From Streptomyces xanthii (GTDB taxonomy: Bacteria; Actinomycetota; Actinomycetes; Streptomycetales; Streptomycetaceae), in the NCBI RefSeq assembly GCF_014621695.1, contig NZ_CP061281.1, forward strand, positions 5,270,001 through 5,334,000: a stretch of DNA of 64,000 nucleotides, given 5' to 3'. This document shows positions 37,069 through 45,707 of the stretch, in pieces. Under the pieces are notes generated by a model, which was not told the DNA's origin, did no database searches, and saw nothing but the letters and a program-made list of their open reading frames with translations. How positions within the stretch are numbered: the first letter of the stretch is position 1; each line of letters opens with the position of its first letter. The translations under genes and the position numbers were made by a program.

Positions 37069-37453
37069 TCCGGATCCGACCGACCGGTTCGCCGTTCCCC
37101 GCGCGGGGTGTCTCGCGCGGGGTTCTGTGTGTCGGGGGCCGGGGGCCGGGGGCCGGGGGCCGGGGTGCTTGTGCGGCCGGGGGTCCGGGGGTTGTCCCCC
37201 GGGCAGGCACAGCCAGCCGGGGCAGCAGGGGTTGTTCTCGCGGTTGAAGGATGCGTTCAACGGGCGTTGAGCGGGCCGCGTTCAACGGGCGTTGAGCGGG
37301 TCGCGTTCCGTGGGTGCTGATCGGCTGCGAAAGCGGCGATGAAGCGCTGATCGTGGTGTGTTCGGAGGGGTTCGGGGAGTTTGGTTCCCGGGCCCCTTTC
37401 GTGCGGGGCCGGGGCGATTCGGTCGGCCGGGGGCGACATGGCACGATGCCGGT
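37069..37453 (+). repeat. Repeat-rich spacer with a duplicated dnaJ 3' end
   Basis: This spacer holds no gene. A GGGGGCC heptamer is repeated four times (37134-37161). Bases 37213-37270 copy the dnaJ 3' end (37011-37068) with only two C-to-T changes, keeping the coding frame for QPGQQGLFSRLKDAFNGR and a stop. The segment starting GCGTTCAACGGGCGTTGAGCG is then repeated in 25-bp units at 37253-37277 and 37278-37302, with a third degenerate copy. This looks like slippage and local duplication. Confidence 0.88.
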
Positions 37454-38527
37454 ATGTCCTCCGCGCTGAACGATCTCTTCCCCCATCCGATCGTGCAGGC
37501 CCCCATGGCGGGCGGCGCCTCCTGTCCCGAGCTCGCCGCCGCCGTGTCCGAGGCGGGCGGGCTCGGTTTCCTGGCCGCCGGGTACAAGACGGCCGACGGC
37601 ATGTACCAGGAGATCAAGCAGGTGCGGGGGCTCACCGGGCGCCCCTTCGGCGTCAACCTCTTCATGCCGCAGCCCGAGGTGGCCGACCCCGCCGCGGTCG
37701 ACGTCTACCGGCACCAGCTCGCCGGTGAGGCCACCTGGTACCGGACCCCGCTCGGCGACCCCGACGGCGGCCGCGACGACGGCTACGACGCCAAGCTCGC
37801 CATCCTCCGCGACGACCCCGTCCCCGTCGTCTCCTTCACCTTCGGCTGCCCCACCCGCGAGGTCGTCCACGCCCTCCAGCGCGTCGGCACCCGCACCGTC
37901 GTCACCGTCACCACGGTCGAGGAGGCGCAGGCCGCGCAGGAGGCCGCCGCCGACGCCGTATGCGTCCAGGGCGTCGAGGCCGGCGGACACCAGGGCACCC
38001 ACCGCGACAACCCCGAGACGGACGGCGCCGGGATCGGCCTGCTGGCCCTGGTCACCCAGGTCCGGGAGGCCGTACGGCTGCCGATCGTCGCGACCGGCGG
38101 CATCATGCGGGGCGCGCAGATCGCCGCCGTCCTCACCGCCGGCGCCGATCTCGCGCAGCTCGGCACCGCGTTCCTGGTCGCTCCCGAATCCGGGGCGCCC
38201 ACCGTGCACAAGGAAGCCATGACCGATCCGTTGTTCACCCGTACCGAACTGACCCGCGCCTTCTCGGGGCGGCCCGCGCGCGGGCTCGTCAACCGGTTCC
38301 TGCGCGAGCACGGACCGTACGCGCCCGCCGCGTACCCGCAGGTCCACCACATGACCGCGCCGCTGCGCAAGGCGGCCGCGCGGGCCGGTGACACGCAGGG
38401 CATGGCGCTCTGGGCCGGGCAGGGCCACCGGCTCGCCCGCGCGCTGCCCGCCGGGCAGCTCGTCGAGGTGCTCGCCGCGGAGCTCGACGCCGCGCGCGCC
38501 GCGGCGGGTCAGCGGGGTGCGGCATGA
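37454..38527 (+). CDS. Nitronate monooxygenase family protein
   Basis: The 357-residue TIM-barrel flavoprotein fits the nitronate monooxygenase/2-nitropropane dioxygenase family. It has PIVQAPMAGGASCPELAAAV near the N-terminus, PFGVNLFMPQ, VQGVEAGGHQGTH near residue 175, and the FMN-phosphate-binding LPIVATGGIMRGAQIAAVLTAGAD region. It oxidises nitronates or related compounds; an enoyl-ACP reductase II-like role is also known in the superfamily. The ATG at 37454 is chosen. Its last bases overlap rsmE (ATGA). Confidence 0.88.
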   Translation: MSSALNDLFPHPIVQAPMAGGASCPELAAAVSEAGGLGFLAAGYKTADGMYQEIKQVRGLTGRPFGVNLFMPQPEVADPAAVDVYRHQLAGEATWYRTPLGDPDGGRDDGYDAKLAILRDDPVPVVSFTFGCPTREVVHALQRVGTRTVVTVTTVEEAQAAQEAAADAVCVQGVEAGGHQGTHRDNPETDGAGIGLLALVTQVREAVRLPIVATGGIMRGAQIAAVLTAGADLAQLGTAFLVAPESGAPTVHKEAMTDPLFTRTELTRAFSGRPARGLVNRFLREHGPYAPAAYPQVHHMTAPLRKAAARAGDTQGMALWAGQGHRLARALPAGQLVEVLAAELDAARAAAGQRGAA

Positions 38528-39270
38528 CCGCGCCGGTGTTCGTGGTGGAGGGGCCGGTCCCCGGTGACCGTACGTACGTGCTCGACGGGTCCGAGGGGCG
38601 GCACGCCGTCTCCGTGAAGCGGCTGCGGGCGGGCGAGGAGATCGTTCTCACCGACGGGCTCGGCGCCTGGACCGAGGCCGTCGTCGTCAGCAGCGAGGGC
38701 AAGGACCGGCTCGTCGTCGAGGCGGGGCCGGTGCAGGTCGAGGCCGAGGAGCGGCCCCGGATCACCGTGGTGCAGGCGCTGCCCAAGGGGGACCGCGGGG
38801 AGCTCGCCGTCGAGACGATGACCGAGACCGGGGTCGACGCGATCGTGCCGTGGGCCGCGTCGCGGTGCATCACGCAGTGGCGGGGCGAGCGCGGGGTGAA
38901 GGCGCTCGGGAAGTGGCGGGCGACGGCGCGCGAGGCCGGCAAGCAGTCGCGCCGGGTCCGGTTCCCGGAGGTGTCCGAGCTCGCCTCCACGAAGGAGGTG
39001 GCGCGGCTGCTCGCCTCGGCGGACCTGGCCGTGGTGCTGCACGAGGACCGGGACTGGGTGAGCGCCGCGCTCGCCTCTGCGGCGTTGCCGTCCGACGGGG
39101 AGATCGTGCTCGTGGTGGGGCCCGAGGGTGGGGTCTCGCCGGAGGAGCTGAAGGTGTTCGGCGAGGCGGGGGCCGGGACGTATCGGTTGGGGCGGAGTGT
39201 GCTGCGGACCTCTACGGCTGGTACGGCGGCGGTTTCGTTGCTGTTGGGGCGGACCGGCCGCTGGGGGTGA
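38524..39270 (+). CDS. rsmE: 16S rRNA m3U1498 methyltransferase
   Basis: RsmE methylates N3 of U1498 in 16S rRNA. The 248-residue protein has the small N-terminal PUA-like domain (VFVVEGPVPGDRTYVLDGSEGRHAVSVKRLRAGE) and a SPOUT methyltransferase domain with the knot region (VLVVGPEGGVSPEEL and RLGRSVLRTSTA) near the C-terminus. It overlaps the nitronate monooxygenase gene by four bases, so they are coupled. Confidence 0.95.
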   Translation: MTAPVFVVEGPVPGDRTYVLDGSEGRHAVSVKRLRAGEEIVLTDGLGAWTEAVVVSSEGKDRLVVEAGPVQVEAEERPRITVVQALPKGDRGELAVETMTETGVDAIVPWAASRCITQWRGERGVKALGKWRATAREAGKQSRRVRFPEVSELASTKEVARLLASADLAVVLHEDRDWVSAALASAALPSDGEIVLVVGPEGGVSPEELKVFGEAGAGTYRLGRSVLRTSTAGTAAVSLLLGRTGRWG

Positions 39271-39338
39271 CCGGGTGTGGCGGTTCGGATACGCGCCGTT
39301 GATGGTGCGTGTTCGTTGCCGGGTGCGGCTCTCGTCGT

Positions 39339-39397
39339 GGCTGGTCGCGCAGTTCCCCGCGCCCCTGAAGGGCACACTTCGTGCGCCCCCAGGGGCG
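39339..39397 (+). repeat. Genome repeat element, copy with hairpin
   Basis: The 30-base core at 39339-39368 is identical to the left arm of the inverted repeat at 43167-43196. It continues with GGGCAC...GTGCGCC and CAGGGGCG, which pairs with the core's CGCCCCTG. No gene lies between rsmE and the VOC gene. Confidence 0.85.
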
Positions 39398-39443
39398 TTT
39401 CAATTCCAGCCCCTCCATCACACGTTCGACGTAAAATGAGGGC

Positions 39444-39836
39444 ATGGAACTTGCCCAGGTGCGGTTGCTGGTCTCCGATTTCGGAGCGTGTTATCGGTTC
39501 TACGCCGATGTGCTGGGGCTCAAGCCGCAGGCCGGCTCGGAGCAAGGGCCCTACGAGAAGTTCTCGCCCGCGGGCGGGGGCGCCGGGATCGCGTTGCAGG
39601 ACCGGGCCATGATGGCCGAAGTCCTCGGCGAGCTGGGCGAGTCGGCGACGGGCCACCGTTCGCTCGTCGTGCTGCGCGTCGACGATCTCGACTCCTACTG
39701 CGAAGAGGTCACCGGACGCGGCGGCGTCCTCGTGCACGGGCCCGCGCCCATGACGGACCGGATGCGCGTCGCCCACCTCAAGGACCCCGAGGACAACATC
39801 GTGGAACTCCAGGAGTGGCTCCTGCTGCGCGGCTGA
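39444..39836 (+). CDS. VOC (glyoxalase-like) superfamily protein
   Basis: The 130-residue protein has the vicinal-oxygen-chelate fold: AQVRLLVSDFGACYRFYADVLGLKP at the start and MRVAHLKDPEDNIVELQEW at the end, two beta-alpha-beta-beta-beta halves. Members are glyoxalases, dioxygenases or antibiotic-binding proteins; metal-ligand positions do not identify a substrate. It starts at an ATG after a genome repeat, and is separate from the tricorn-type gene by about 60 bases. Confidence 0.83.
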   Translation: MELAQVRLLVSDFGACYRFYADVLGLKPQAGSEQGPYEKFSPAGGGAGIALQDRAMMAEVLGELGESATGHRSLVVLRVDDLDSYCEEVTGRGGVLVHGPAPMTDRMRVAHLKDPEDNIVELQEWLLLRG

Positions 39837-39900
39837 CGCTTCCCGGCCAAGTGATCAGAACGGGCTGACGGGGCCGGAGCGCAAATTTAGGGTGGGCGGG

Positions 39901-42900
39901 GTGACGAATCCTGCCTACCTCCGGTTCCCGCACCCGCACGGCGAGTTGGTGGTCTTCACCGCCGAGGACGACGTGTGGGCCGCGCCCCTCGACGGCGGCC
40001 GCGCCTGGCGGGTCAGCGCCGACAACGTGCCGGTGAACCACCCCCGCCTCTCGCCCGACGGCACCACCGTCGCCTGGACCTCGCGGCGCGACGGCGCCCC
40101 CGAGGTGCACGTAGCCCCGGTCGACGGCGGACCGGCAAAACGGCTGACGCACTGGGGGAGTTGGACCACCTCCGTGCGCGGCTGGACCCCCGACGGGCGC
40201 GTCCTCGCCGTCACCACCCACGGCCAGGCCTCGCTGCGCCGCAGCTGGGCCCGCGCCGTCCCGCTCGACGGCGGCCCCGCCGAGACCCTGCCCTACGGCC
40301 CGGTCGGCGGCGTCGCGCACGGGCCCGGCGGCCGGGTGCTGCTGCTGTCGGCGCCGATGGGCCGCGAGGCCGCCTGGTGGAAGCGGTACCGGGGCGGCAC
40401 GGCCGGCAAGCTCTGGATCGAGCAGGCCGCCGAAGTCGCCGACGGCGCACCGGAGTTCGAGCGGCTGCACCAGGAGCTCGACGGGAACATCGAGTGCCCC
40501 CTGTGGGTAGGGGAGCGCGTCGCGTTCCTCAGCGACCACGAGGGCGTCGGCGCCGTGTACTCCTCCCTGCCCGACGGCTCCGACCTGCGCCGCCACACCC
40601 CGCTCGACGGGTTCTACGCCCGCCACGCGAGCACCGACGGCCACCGCGTCACCTACGCGAGCGGCGGCGAACTCTGGCTCCTCGACGGCCTCGACGCCGA
40701 CAGCGCGCCCCGCCGGATCGACGTACGGCTCGGCGGGCAGCGCACCGACCTCCAGCCCCGCCCCGTCGACGCCGCCCGCTGGTTCGGCGACGCCTCGCCC
40801 GACCACACCGGACGCGGCAGCGCCGTCGGCGTGCGCGGCGCCGTCCACTGGGTCACCCACCGCTCCGGCCCCGCCCGCGCCCTCGCCGCGACCCCCGGCG
40901 TCCGCAACCGGCTCCCGTACACCTTCCGTGTCGACGGCGAGGAGCACGTGGTGTGGGTGACCGACGCCGAGGGCGACGACGCCCTGGAGTTCACGCCCGC
41001 CACCGGCGCCGCCCCCGGAGCCACCCCGCGCCGGATCGGCGCCGGACGCCTCGGCCGCGTCCTCGGCCTGACCGTGTCGCCCGACGGGGGCCGCGTCGCC
41101 GTCGCCGCGCACGACGGCCGCGTCCTCCTCGTCGAGCGGGACAGCGGCGACGTACGGGAGGTGGACCGCAGCGAGGACGGGCACGCGAGCGGGCTCACGT
41201 TCTCCCCGGACTCGGCGTGGCTCGCCTGGTCCCACCCCGGCCCGCACGGCCTGCGCCGGCTGAAGCTGGCCAACGCCACCGACCTCGCCGTCACCGAGGC
41301 GACCCCGCTGCGCTTCCGCGACTTCTCACCCGCGTTCACCCTCGACGGCAAGCACCTGGCGTTCCTGTCCGCCCGCGCCTTCGACCCGGTCTACGACGAG
41401 TACGCCTTCGACCTGGCCTTCGTCGGCGGCGTCCGCCCGTACCTGATCACGCTCGCCGCGACGACCCCGTCCCCGTTCGGACCGCAGCGCCACGGGCGGC
41501 CGTTCGAACCCGCCGACAAGGACGAGACGCCCGAGAGCGAGGGCGCGCCCGCCACCCGCGTCGACCTGGAGGGCCTCGTCGACCGGATCGTCCCGTTCCC
41601 CGTCGAGGCGGCCCGTTATTCGACGCTGCGCACCGCGAAGGACGGCGTCCTGTGGCTGCGGCACCCGGTGGCCGGTGTCCTCGGCGACTCCCGCGCCGGA
41701 CGCGACGACCCCGCGCCCCAGTCCCGCCTGGAGCGCTACGACCTCGCCCAGCAGCGCCTGGAGCAACTCGGTGCCGACGCCGACCACTTCGAGGTCACCG
41801 GCGACGGCAAGCGGGTCCTGCTGTGGACCGGCGAAGTCCTCAAACTCGTGCCCAGCGACCGGCGTCCCGCCCACGACGACGACAGCGACACGAACATCAC
41901 CGTCGACCTCGCCCGCGTCTCCCAGACCCTCGACCCGGCCGCCGAATGGCGCCAGATGTACGCGGAGACCGGCCGCCTGATGCGGGACAACTTCTGGCGC
42001 GCCGACATGAACGGCGTCGACTGGGACGGCGTCCTCGACCGCTACCGCCCGCTCCTCGACCGCGTCGCCACCCACGACGACCTCGTCGACCTGCTCTGGG
42101 AGGTGCAGGGCGAACTCGGCACCTCCCACGCCTACGTCACCCCGCGCGGCGGCGCCGGTTCCGCCGCCCGCCGCCAGGGCCTGCTCGGCGCCGACCTCTC
42201 CCGGCACGAGGACGGCACCTGGCGCGTCGACCGGGTGCTGCCCTCGGAGACCTCCGACCCGCGCGCCCGCTCGCCGCTGGCCGCGCCCGGCGTCGCCGTC
42301 CGCGCGGGGGACACCGTCGTCGCCGTCGGCGGGCGGCCCGTCGACCCCGTCACCGGGCCCGGCCCGCTGCTCGTCGGCACCGCCGACCGGCCCGTCGAAC
42401 TCACCGTGTCGCCCGCGGGCGGCGGCGACCCCCGGCACGTCGTCGTCGTGCCGCTCTCCGACGAGGAGCCGCTGCGCTACCACGCGTGGGTCGCGGACCG
42501 GCGGGCGTACGTCCACGAGCACTCGGGCGGGCGGCTCGGCTACCTCCACGTGCCGGACATGCAGGCGCCCGGCTGGGCACAGATCCACCGCGACCTGAGC
42601 GTCGAGGTGGCGCGGGACGGGCTGATCGTCGACGTCCGCGAGAACCGGGGCGGGCACACCTCCCAACTCGTCGTCGAGAAGCTCGCCCGGCGGGTCGTGG
42701 GATGGGACGTGCCGCGCGACAGCCGGCCCTTCTCGTACCCGATGGACGCGCCGCGCGGGCCCGTCGTCGCCGTCGCCAACGAGTTCTCCGGATCGGACGG
42801 CGACATCGTCAACGCGGCGATCAAGGCGCTCGGCATCGGGCCCGTCGTCGGCGTCCGTACGTGGGGCGGGGTCATCGGGATCGACAGCCGGTACCGGCTG

Positions 42901-43134
42901 GTGGACGGGACGCTCGTGACCCAGCCCAAGTACCCGATCTGGCTGGAGGGGTACGGGTGGGGCGTCGAGAACCACGGGGTCGATCCGGACGTCGAGGTCG
43001 TCGTCGCGCCCCAGGACCACGCGGCCGGTCGTGACCCGCAGTTGGACGAGGCGGTCCGGATCGCGCTTGCGGCGCTTGCGGAGAACCCGGCGAAGCAGCC
43101 TCCGGCGCTACCGGATCCGTCTGCGTCTGCCTAG
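39901..43134 (+). CDS. Tricorn-type S41 protease
   Basis: The 1,077-residue protein matches tricorn core protease: N-terminal beta-propeller blades (repeated PDG/W segments such as FPHPHGELVVFTAEDDVWA), a tricorn C1 helical domain (EWRQMYAETGRLMRDNFWR), a PDZ-like segment, and the S41 catalytic domain. The nucleophile is in VANEFSGSDGD near residue 963. Tricorn degrades peptides released by the proteasome. The start is set at GTG 39901, with AGGG upstream; a GTG at 39892 is also in frame. The full length is normal. Confidence 0.93.
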   Translation: MTNPAYLRFPHPHGELVVFTAEDDVWAAPLDGGRAWRVSADNVPVNHPRLSPDGTTVAWTSRRDGAPEVHVAPVDGGPAKRLTHWGSWTTSVRGWTPDGRVLAVTTHGQASLRRSWARAVPLDGGPAETLPYGPVGGVAHGPGGRVLLLSAPMGREAAWWKRYRGGTAGKLWIEQAAEVADGAPEFERLHQELDGNIECPLWVGERVAFLSDHEGVGAVYSSLPDGSDLRRHTPLDGFYARHASTDGHRVTYASGGELWLLDGLDADSAPRRIDVRLGGQRTDLQPRPVDAARWFGDASPDHTGRGSAVGVRGAVHWVTHRSGPARALAATPGVRNRLPYTFRVDGEEHVVWVTDAEGDDALEFTPATGAAPGATPRRIGAGRLGRVLGLTVSPDGGRVAVAAHDGRVLLVERDSGDVREVDRSEDGHASGLTFSPDSAWLAWSHPGPHGLRRLKLANATDLAVTEATPLRFRDFSPAFTLDGKHLAFLSARAFDPVYDEYAFDLAFVGGVRPYLITLAATTPSPFGPQRHGRPFEPADKDETPESEGAPATRVDLEGLVDRIVPFPVEAARYSTLRTAKDGVLWLRHPVAGVLGDSRAGRDDPAPQSRLERYDLAQQRLEQLGADADHFEVTGDGKRVLLWTGEVLKLVPSDRRPAHDDDSDTNITVDLARVSQTLDPAAEWRQMYAETGRLMRDNFWRADMNGVDWDGVLDRYRPLLDRVATHDDLVDLLWEVQGELGTSHAYVTPRGGAGSAARRQGLLGADLSRHEDGTWRVDRVLPSETSDPRARSPLAAPGVAVRAGDTVVAVGGRPVDPVTGPGPLLVGTADRPVELTVSPAGGGDPRHVVVVPLSDEEPLRYHAWVADRRAYVHEHSGGRLGYLHVPDMQAPGWAQIHRDLSVEVARDGLIVDVRENRGGHTSQLVVEKLARRVVGWDVPRDSRPFSYPMDAPRGPVVAVANEFSGSDGDIVNAAIKALGIGPVVGVRTWGGVIGIDSRYRLVDGTLVTQPKYPIWLEGYGWGVENHGVDPDVEVVVAPQDHAAGRDPQLDEAVRIALAALAENPAKQPPALPDPSASA

Positions 43135-43166
43135 TTCGGGTTCGTCGCGGGCTGCGGGCCGGTGGG

Positions 43167-43272
43167 GGCTGGTCGCGCAGTTCCCCGCGCCCCTGAAATG
43201 CAGACGCTTCGCGTCGCATTTCCCTGATGAGGCGCAGCCTCATCAGGGGCGCGGGGAACTGCGCGACCAGCC
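43167..43272. repeat. Large inverted-repeat element with nested hairpins
   Basis: The two arms (43167-43196 and 43243-43272) are perfect 30-base inverse complements. Between them are two nested hairpins: AAATGC-a-GACGC...GCGTC-GCATTT, and CTGATGAGGC-gca-GCCTCATCAG, whose 3' end overlaps the right arm. The element sits in a spacer between two same-strand genes, so it may end or structure the tricorn transcript. Confidence 0.93.
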
Positions 43273-43373
43273 ACGAACCACCCGCACCCGGCAACGCGCC
43301 CGGGCCCGGGCCCGGCAGATACGATGCCGCGAAGACCCGCACCCATCCGACCCGCACCCGAAGGGGGCCGAAG

Positions 43374-43727
43374 TTGACCGGGGAACCGCAGGCCGACTGC
43401 CTGTTCTGCAAGATCGTCGCCGGGGACGTACCCGCCACGATCGTCCGCGAGACGCCGACCACCGTCGCGTTCCGCGACATCAACCCCCAGGCCCCGACCC
43501 ACGTCCTGGTCATCCCGCGCGTCCACCACCCGGACGCCGCCTCCCTCGCCGCGGCGGAGCCCCAGATCGCCGCTGATGTGCTGCGCGAGGCCGGCGAGGT
43601 CGCCGTCGAGGAGAAGCTGGACAGCCACCGCATCGTGTTCAACACGGGCAGCGGCGCCGGCCAGACCGTGTTCCACGCGCACGCCCACGTGCTCGGCGGC
43701 CGCGGCCTCCAGTGGCCCCCCGGATAA
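43374..43727 (+). CDS. HIT family nucleotide-binding protein
   Basis: The 117-residue protein has the HIT-family N-terminus DCLFCKIVAGDVPATIV and the histidine-triad motif HAHAHVLGG (in TVFHAHAHVLGGRGL), giving a nucleotide hydrolase or transferase of the HINT type. A TTG start at 43374 is chosen, since GGGGG lies just upstream and no ATG or GTG fits. The gene overlaps no neighbour; RNase Z-like follows six bases downstream. Confidence 0.9.
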   Translation: MTGEPQADCLFCKIVAGDVPATIVRETPTTVAFRDINPQAPTHVLVIPRVHHPDAASLAAAEPQIAADVLREAGEVAVEEKLDSHRIVFNTGSGAGQTVFHAHAHVLGGRGLQWPPG

Positions 43728-43733
43728 CCGCCT

Positions 43734-44642
43734 GTGTCCGTACGTGAGTTCGTCGTCCTCGGCACCGCGAGCCAGGTGCCGACGCGGCACCGCAACCACA
43801 ACGGCTACCTGCTGCGCTGGGACGCCGAGGGCATCCTCTTCGATCCCGGAGAGGGCACCCAGCGCCAGATGCTGCGGGCCGGCGTCGCCGCGCACGACCT
43901 GAACCGGATCTGCGTCACGCACTTCCACGGCGACCACTCCCTCGGCCTCGCGGGCGTCATCCAGCGCATCAACCTGGACCGGGTCCCGCACCCGGTGACC
44001 GCCCACTACCCGGCCTCCGGGCAGCGGTTCTTCGACCGGCTCCGGTACTCCACCGCGTACCGGGAGACCGTCGACATCGCCGAGGAACCGGTCTCGGGGG
44101 AGGGCGCGGTGCTCGCCGACACCCCCGCGTACCGGCTCGAGGCACGCCTGCTGTCGCACCCCGTCGAGTCCTACGGGTACCGGCTCGTGGAGCCCGACGG
44201 CCGCCGCATGCTGCCCGAGGCGCTCGCCGCGCACGGCATCGCCGGACCCGACGTGGGCCGCCTCCAGCGGGACGGCGCACTGCGCGGCGTCACGCTCGAC
44301 GACGTGAGCGAGGTGCGGCCGGGGCAGCGGGTCGCCTTCGTGATGGACACGAGGATGTGCGCGGGCGTCTCCGAGCTCGCCGAGGGCTGCGATCTGCTCG
44401 TCATCGAGTCGACGTTCCTCGACGAGGACGAGCGGCTCGCCGCGGACCACGGGCATCTGACGGCAGGCCAGGCCGCCCGCGTCGCCGCGCAGGCCGGGGT
44501 GCGGCACCTCGTGCTCACCCACTTCAGCCAGCGCTACTCCGACCCGGCCGAGTTCGAGCGGCAGGCGCGGGCCGCCGGGTACGCGGGCGAACTGACCGTC
44601 GCCCGCGACCTCGACCGGGTGCCGGTGCCCAAGCGCCGCTGA
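43734..44642 (+). CDS. rnz: Ribonuclease Z-like metallo-beta-lactamase
   Basis: The 302-residue protein is an RNase Z/ElaC-type hydrolase that removes the 3' trailer of tRNA precursors. It has [21 protein letters not shown] at the start, the metal motif [13 protein letters not shown] near residue 62, and the later FVMDTR and [11 protein letters not shown] segments. This fits the short bacterial form (about 300 residues). The GTG start is six bases after the HIT gene, so the two are probably co-transcribed. Confidence 0.9.
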   Translation: MSVREFVVLGTASQVPTRHRNHNGYLLRWDAEGILFDPGEGTQRQMLRAGVAAHDLNRICVTHFHGDHSLGLAGVIQRINLDRVPHPVTAHYPASGQRFFDRLRYSTAYRETVDIAEEPVSGEGAVLADTPAYRLEARLLSHPVESYGYRLVEPDGRRMLPEALAAHGIAGPDVGRLQRDGALRGVTLDDVSEVRPGQRVAFVMDTRMCAGVSELAEGCDLLVIESTFLDEDERLAADHGHLTAGQAARVAAQAGVRHLVLTHFSQRYSDPAEFERQARAAGYAGELTVARDLDRVPVPKRR

Positions 44643-44683
44643 GCCGCCCCGGCACCGGGGCGGCCGCTGCGTACGATGGCCGG

Positions 44684-45700
44684 ATGTCCCTCGCACCACT
44701 CGCCCGCATCCCCAAGGCCGAACTCCACCTGCACATCGAAGGCACCCTCGAACCCGAGCTGGCCTTCGAGCTCGCCGCGCGCAACGGCGTCACCCTGCCG
44801 TACGCCGACACCGAGGCGCTGCGGCAGGCCTATCTCTTCGACGACCTGCAGTCCTTTCTCGATCTGTACTACGCGCTGATGGCCGTCCTCCTCACCGAGG
44901 ACGACTTCGCGGATCTCGCCGACGCCTATCTCGCCCGCGCCGCGGAGCAGGGCGTGCGGCACGCCGAGATCTTCTTCGACCCGCAGGCCCACATGGCGCG
45001 CGGTGTCGGGATGGGGACCGTCGTGGAGGGGCTCACGCGGGCGCTCGCGCGCAGCGAGGAGCGGCACGGGATCTCCACGAAGCTCATCATGTGCTTCCTG
45101 CGGGACCAGTCCGCCGAGTCGGCGATGGAGACGCTGAGGGCCGCCGAGCCGTATCTCGACCGGATCGTGGGCGTGGGCCTCGACTCGGCCGAGGTCGGCA
45201 ACCCCGCCTCCAAGTTCCGTGAGGTGTACGCGGCGGCGGGCGAGCTCGGGCTGCGCAAGGTCGCGCACGCGGGCGAGGAGGGCGACCCGTCGTACGTGTG
45301 GGAGGCCCTCGACGTGCTCGGTGTCGAGCGCGTCGACCACGGGCTGCGGTCCATGGAGGACCCGAAGCTCGTCGAGCGGCTCGTACGGGACCGGGTGCCG
45401 CTGACGCTGTGCCCGCTGTCGAACGTGCGGCTGCGGACGATCGACGTCCTGGAGGACCATCCGCTGCGCGCGATGATGGACGCCGGGCTGCTGTGCACCG
45501 TCAACTCCGACGACCCCGCCTACTTCGGCGGATACGTCGGGGACACCTTCCACGCCGTGCACGAGGCGCTCGGCATCGACCCCGAACGGGTGCGGCAGCT
45601 CGCCCGCAACTCGTTCGAGGCCTCCTTCCTCGACGGCAGCGAGGAGGACGAGGCCCGCCGGGCCCGCTACCTCGCCGAGGTCGACGCGTACGAGTTCTGA
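44684..45700 (+). CDS. Adenosine/adenine deaminase
   Basis: The 338-residue TIM-barrel deaminase has PKAELHLHIEGTLEPEL, HAEIFFDPQAH, HAGEEG, the HG metal ligand in VERVDHGLRSM, and SDDPAYFGGY. The HIEGTLEPELAFELAARNG and SFLDLYYALMAVL segments and SDDPAYFGGY resemble bacterial adenine deaminases more than classical adenosine deaminases, so the substrate may be adenine; experiments are needed. It converges on an MFS gene with only seven bases between stops. Confidence 0.86.
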   Translation: MSLAPLARIPKAELHLHIEGTLEPELAFELAARNGVTLPYADTEALRQAYLFDDLQSFLDLYYALMAVLLTEDDFADLADAYLARAAEQGVRHAEIFFDPQAHMARGVGMGTVVEGLTRALARSEERHGISTKLIMCFLRDQSAESAMETLRAAEPYLDRIVGVGLDSAEVGNPASKFREVYAAAGELGLRKVAHAGEEGDPSYVWEALDVLGVERVDHGLRSMEDPKLVERLVRDRVPLTLCPLSNVRLRTIDVLEDHPLRAMMDAGLLCTVNSDDPAYFGGYVGDTFHAVHEALGIDPERVRQLARNSFEASFLDGSEEDEARRARYLAEVDAYEF

Positions 45701-45707
45701 GCGCGCG

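Noticed and set aside
43167..43272. Possible CRISPR-like repeat
   Set aside because: Only two inverted arms exist with no regular spacers and no cas genes; it is an inverted-repeat element.
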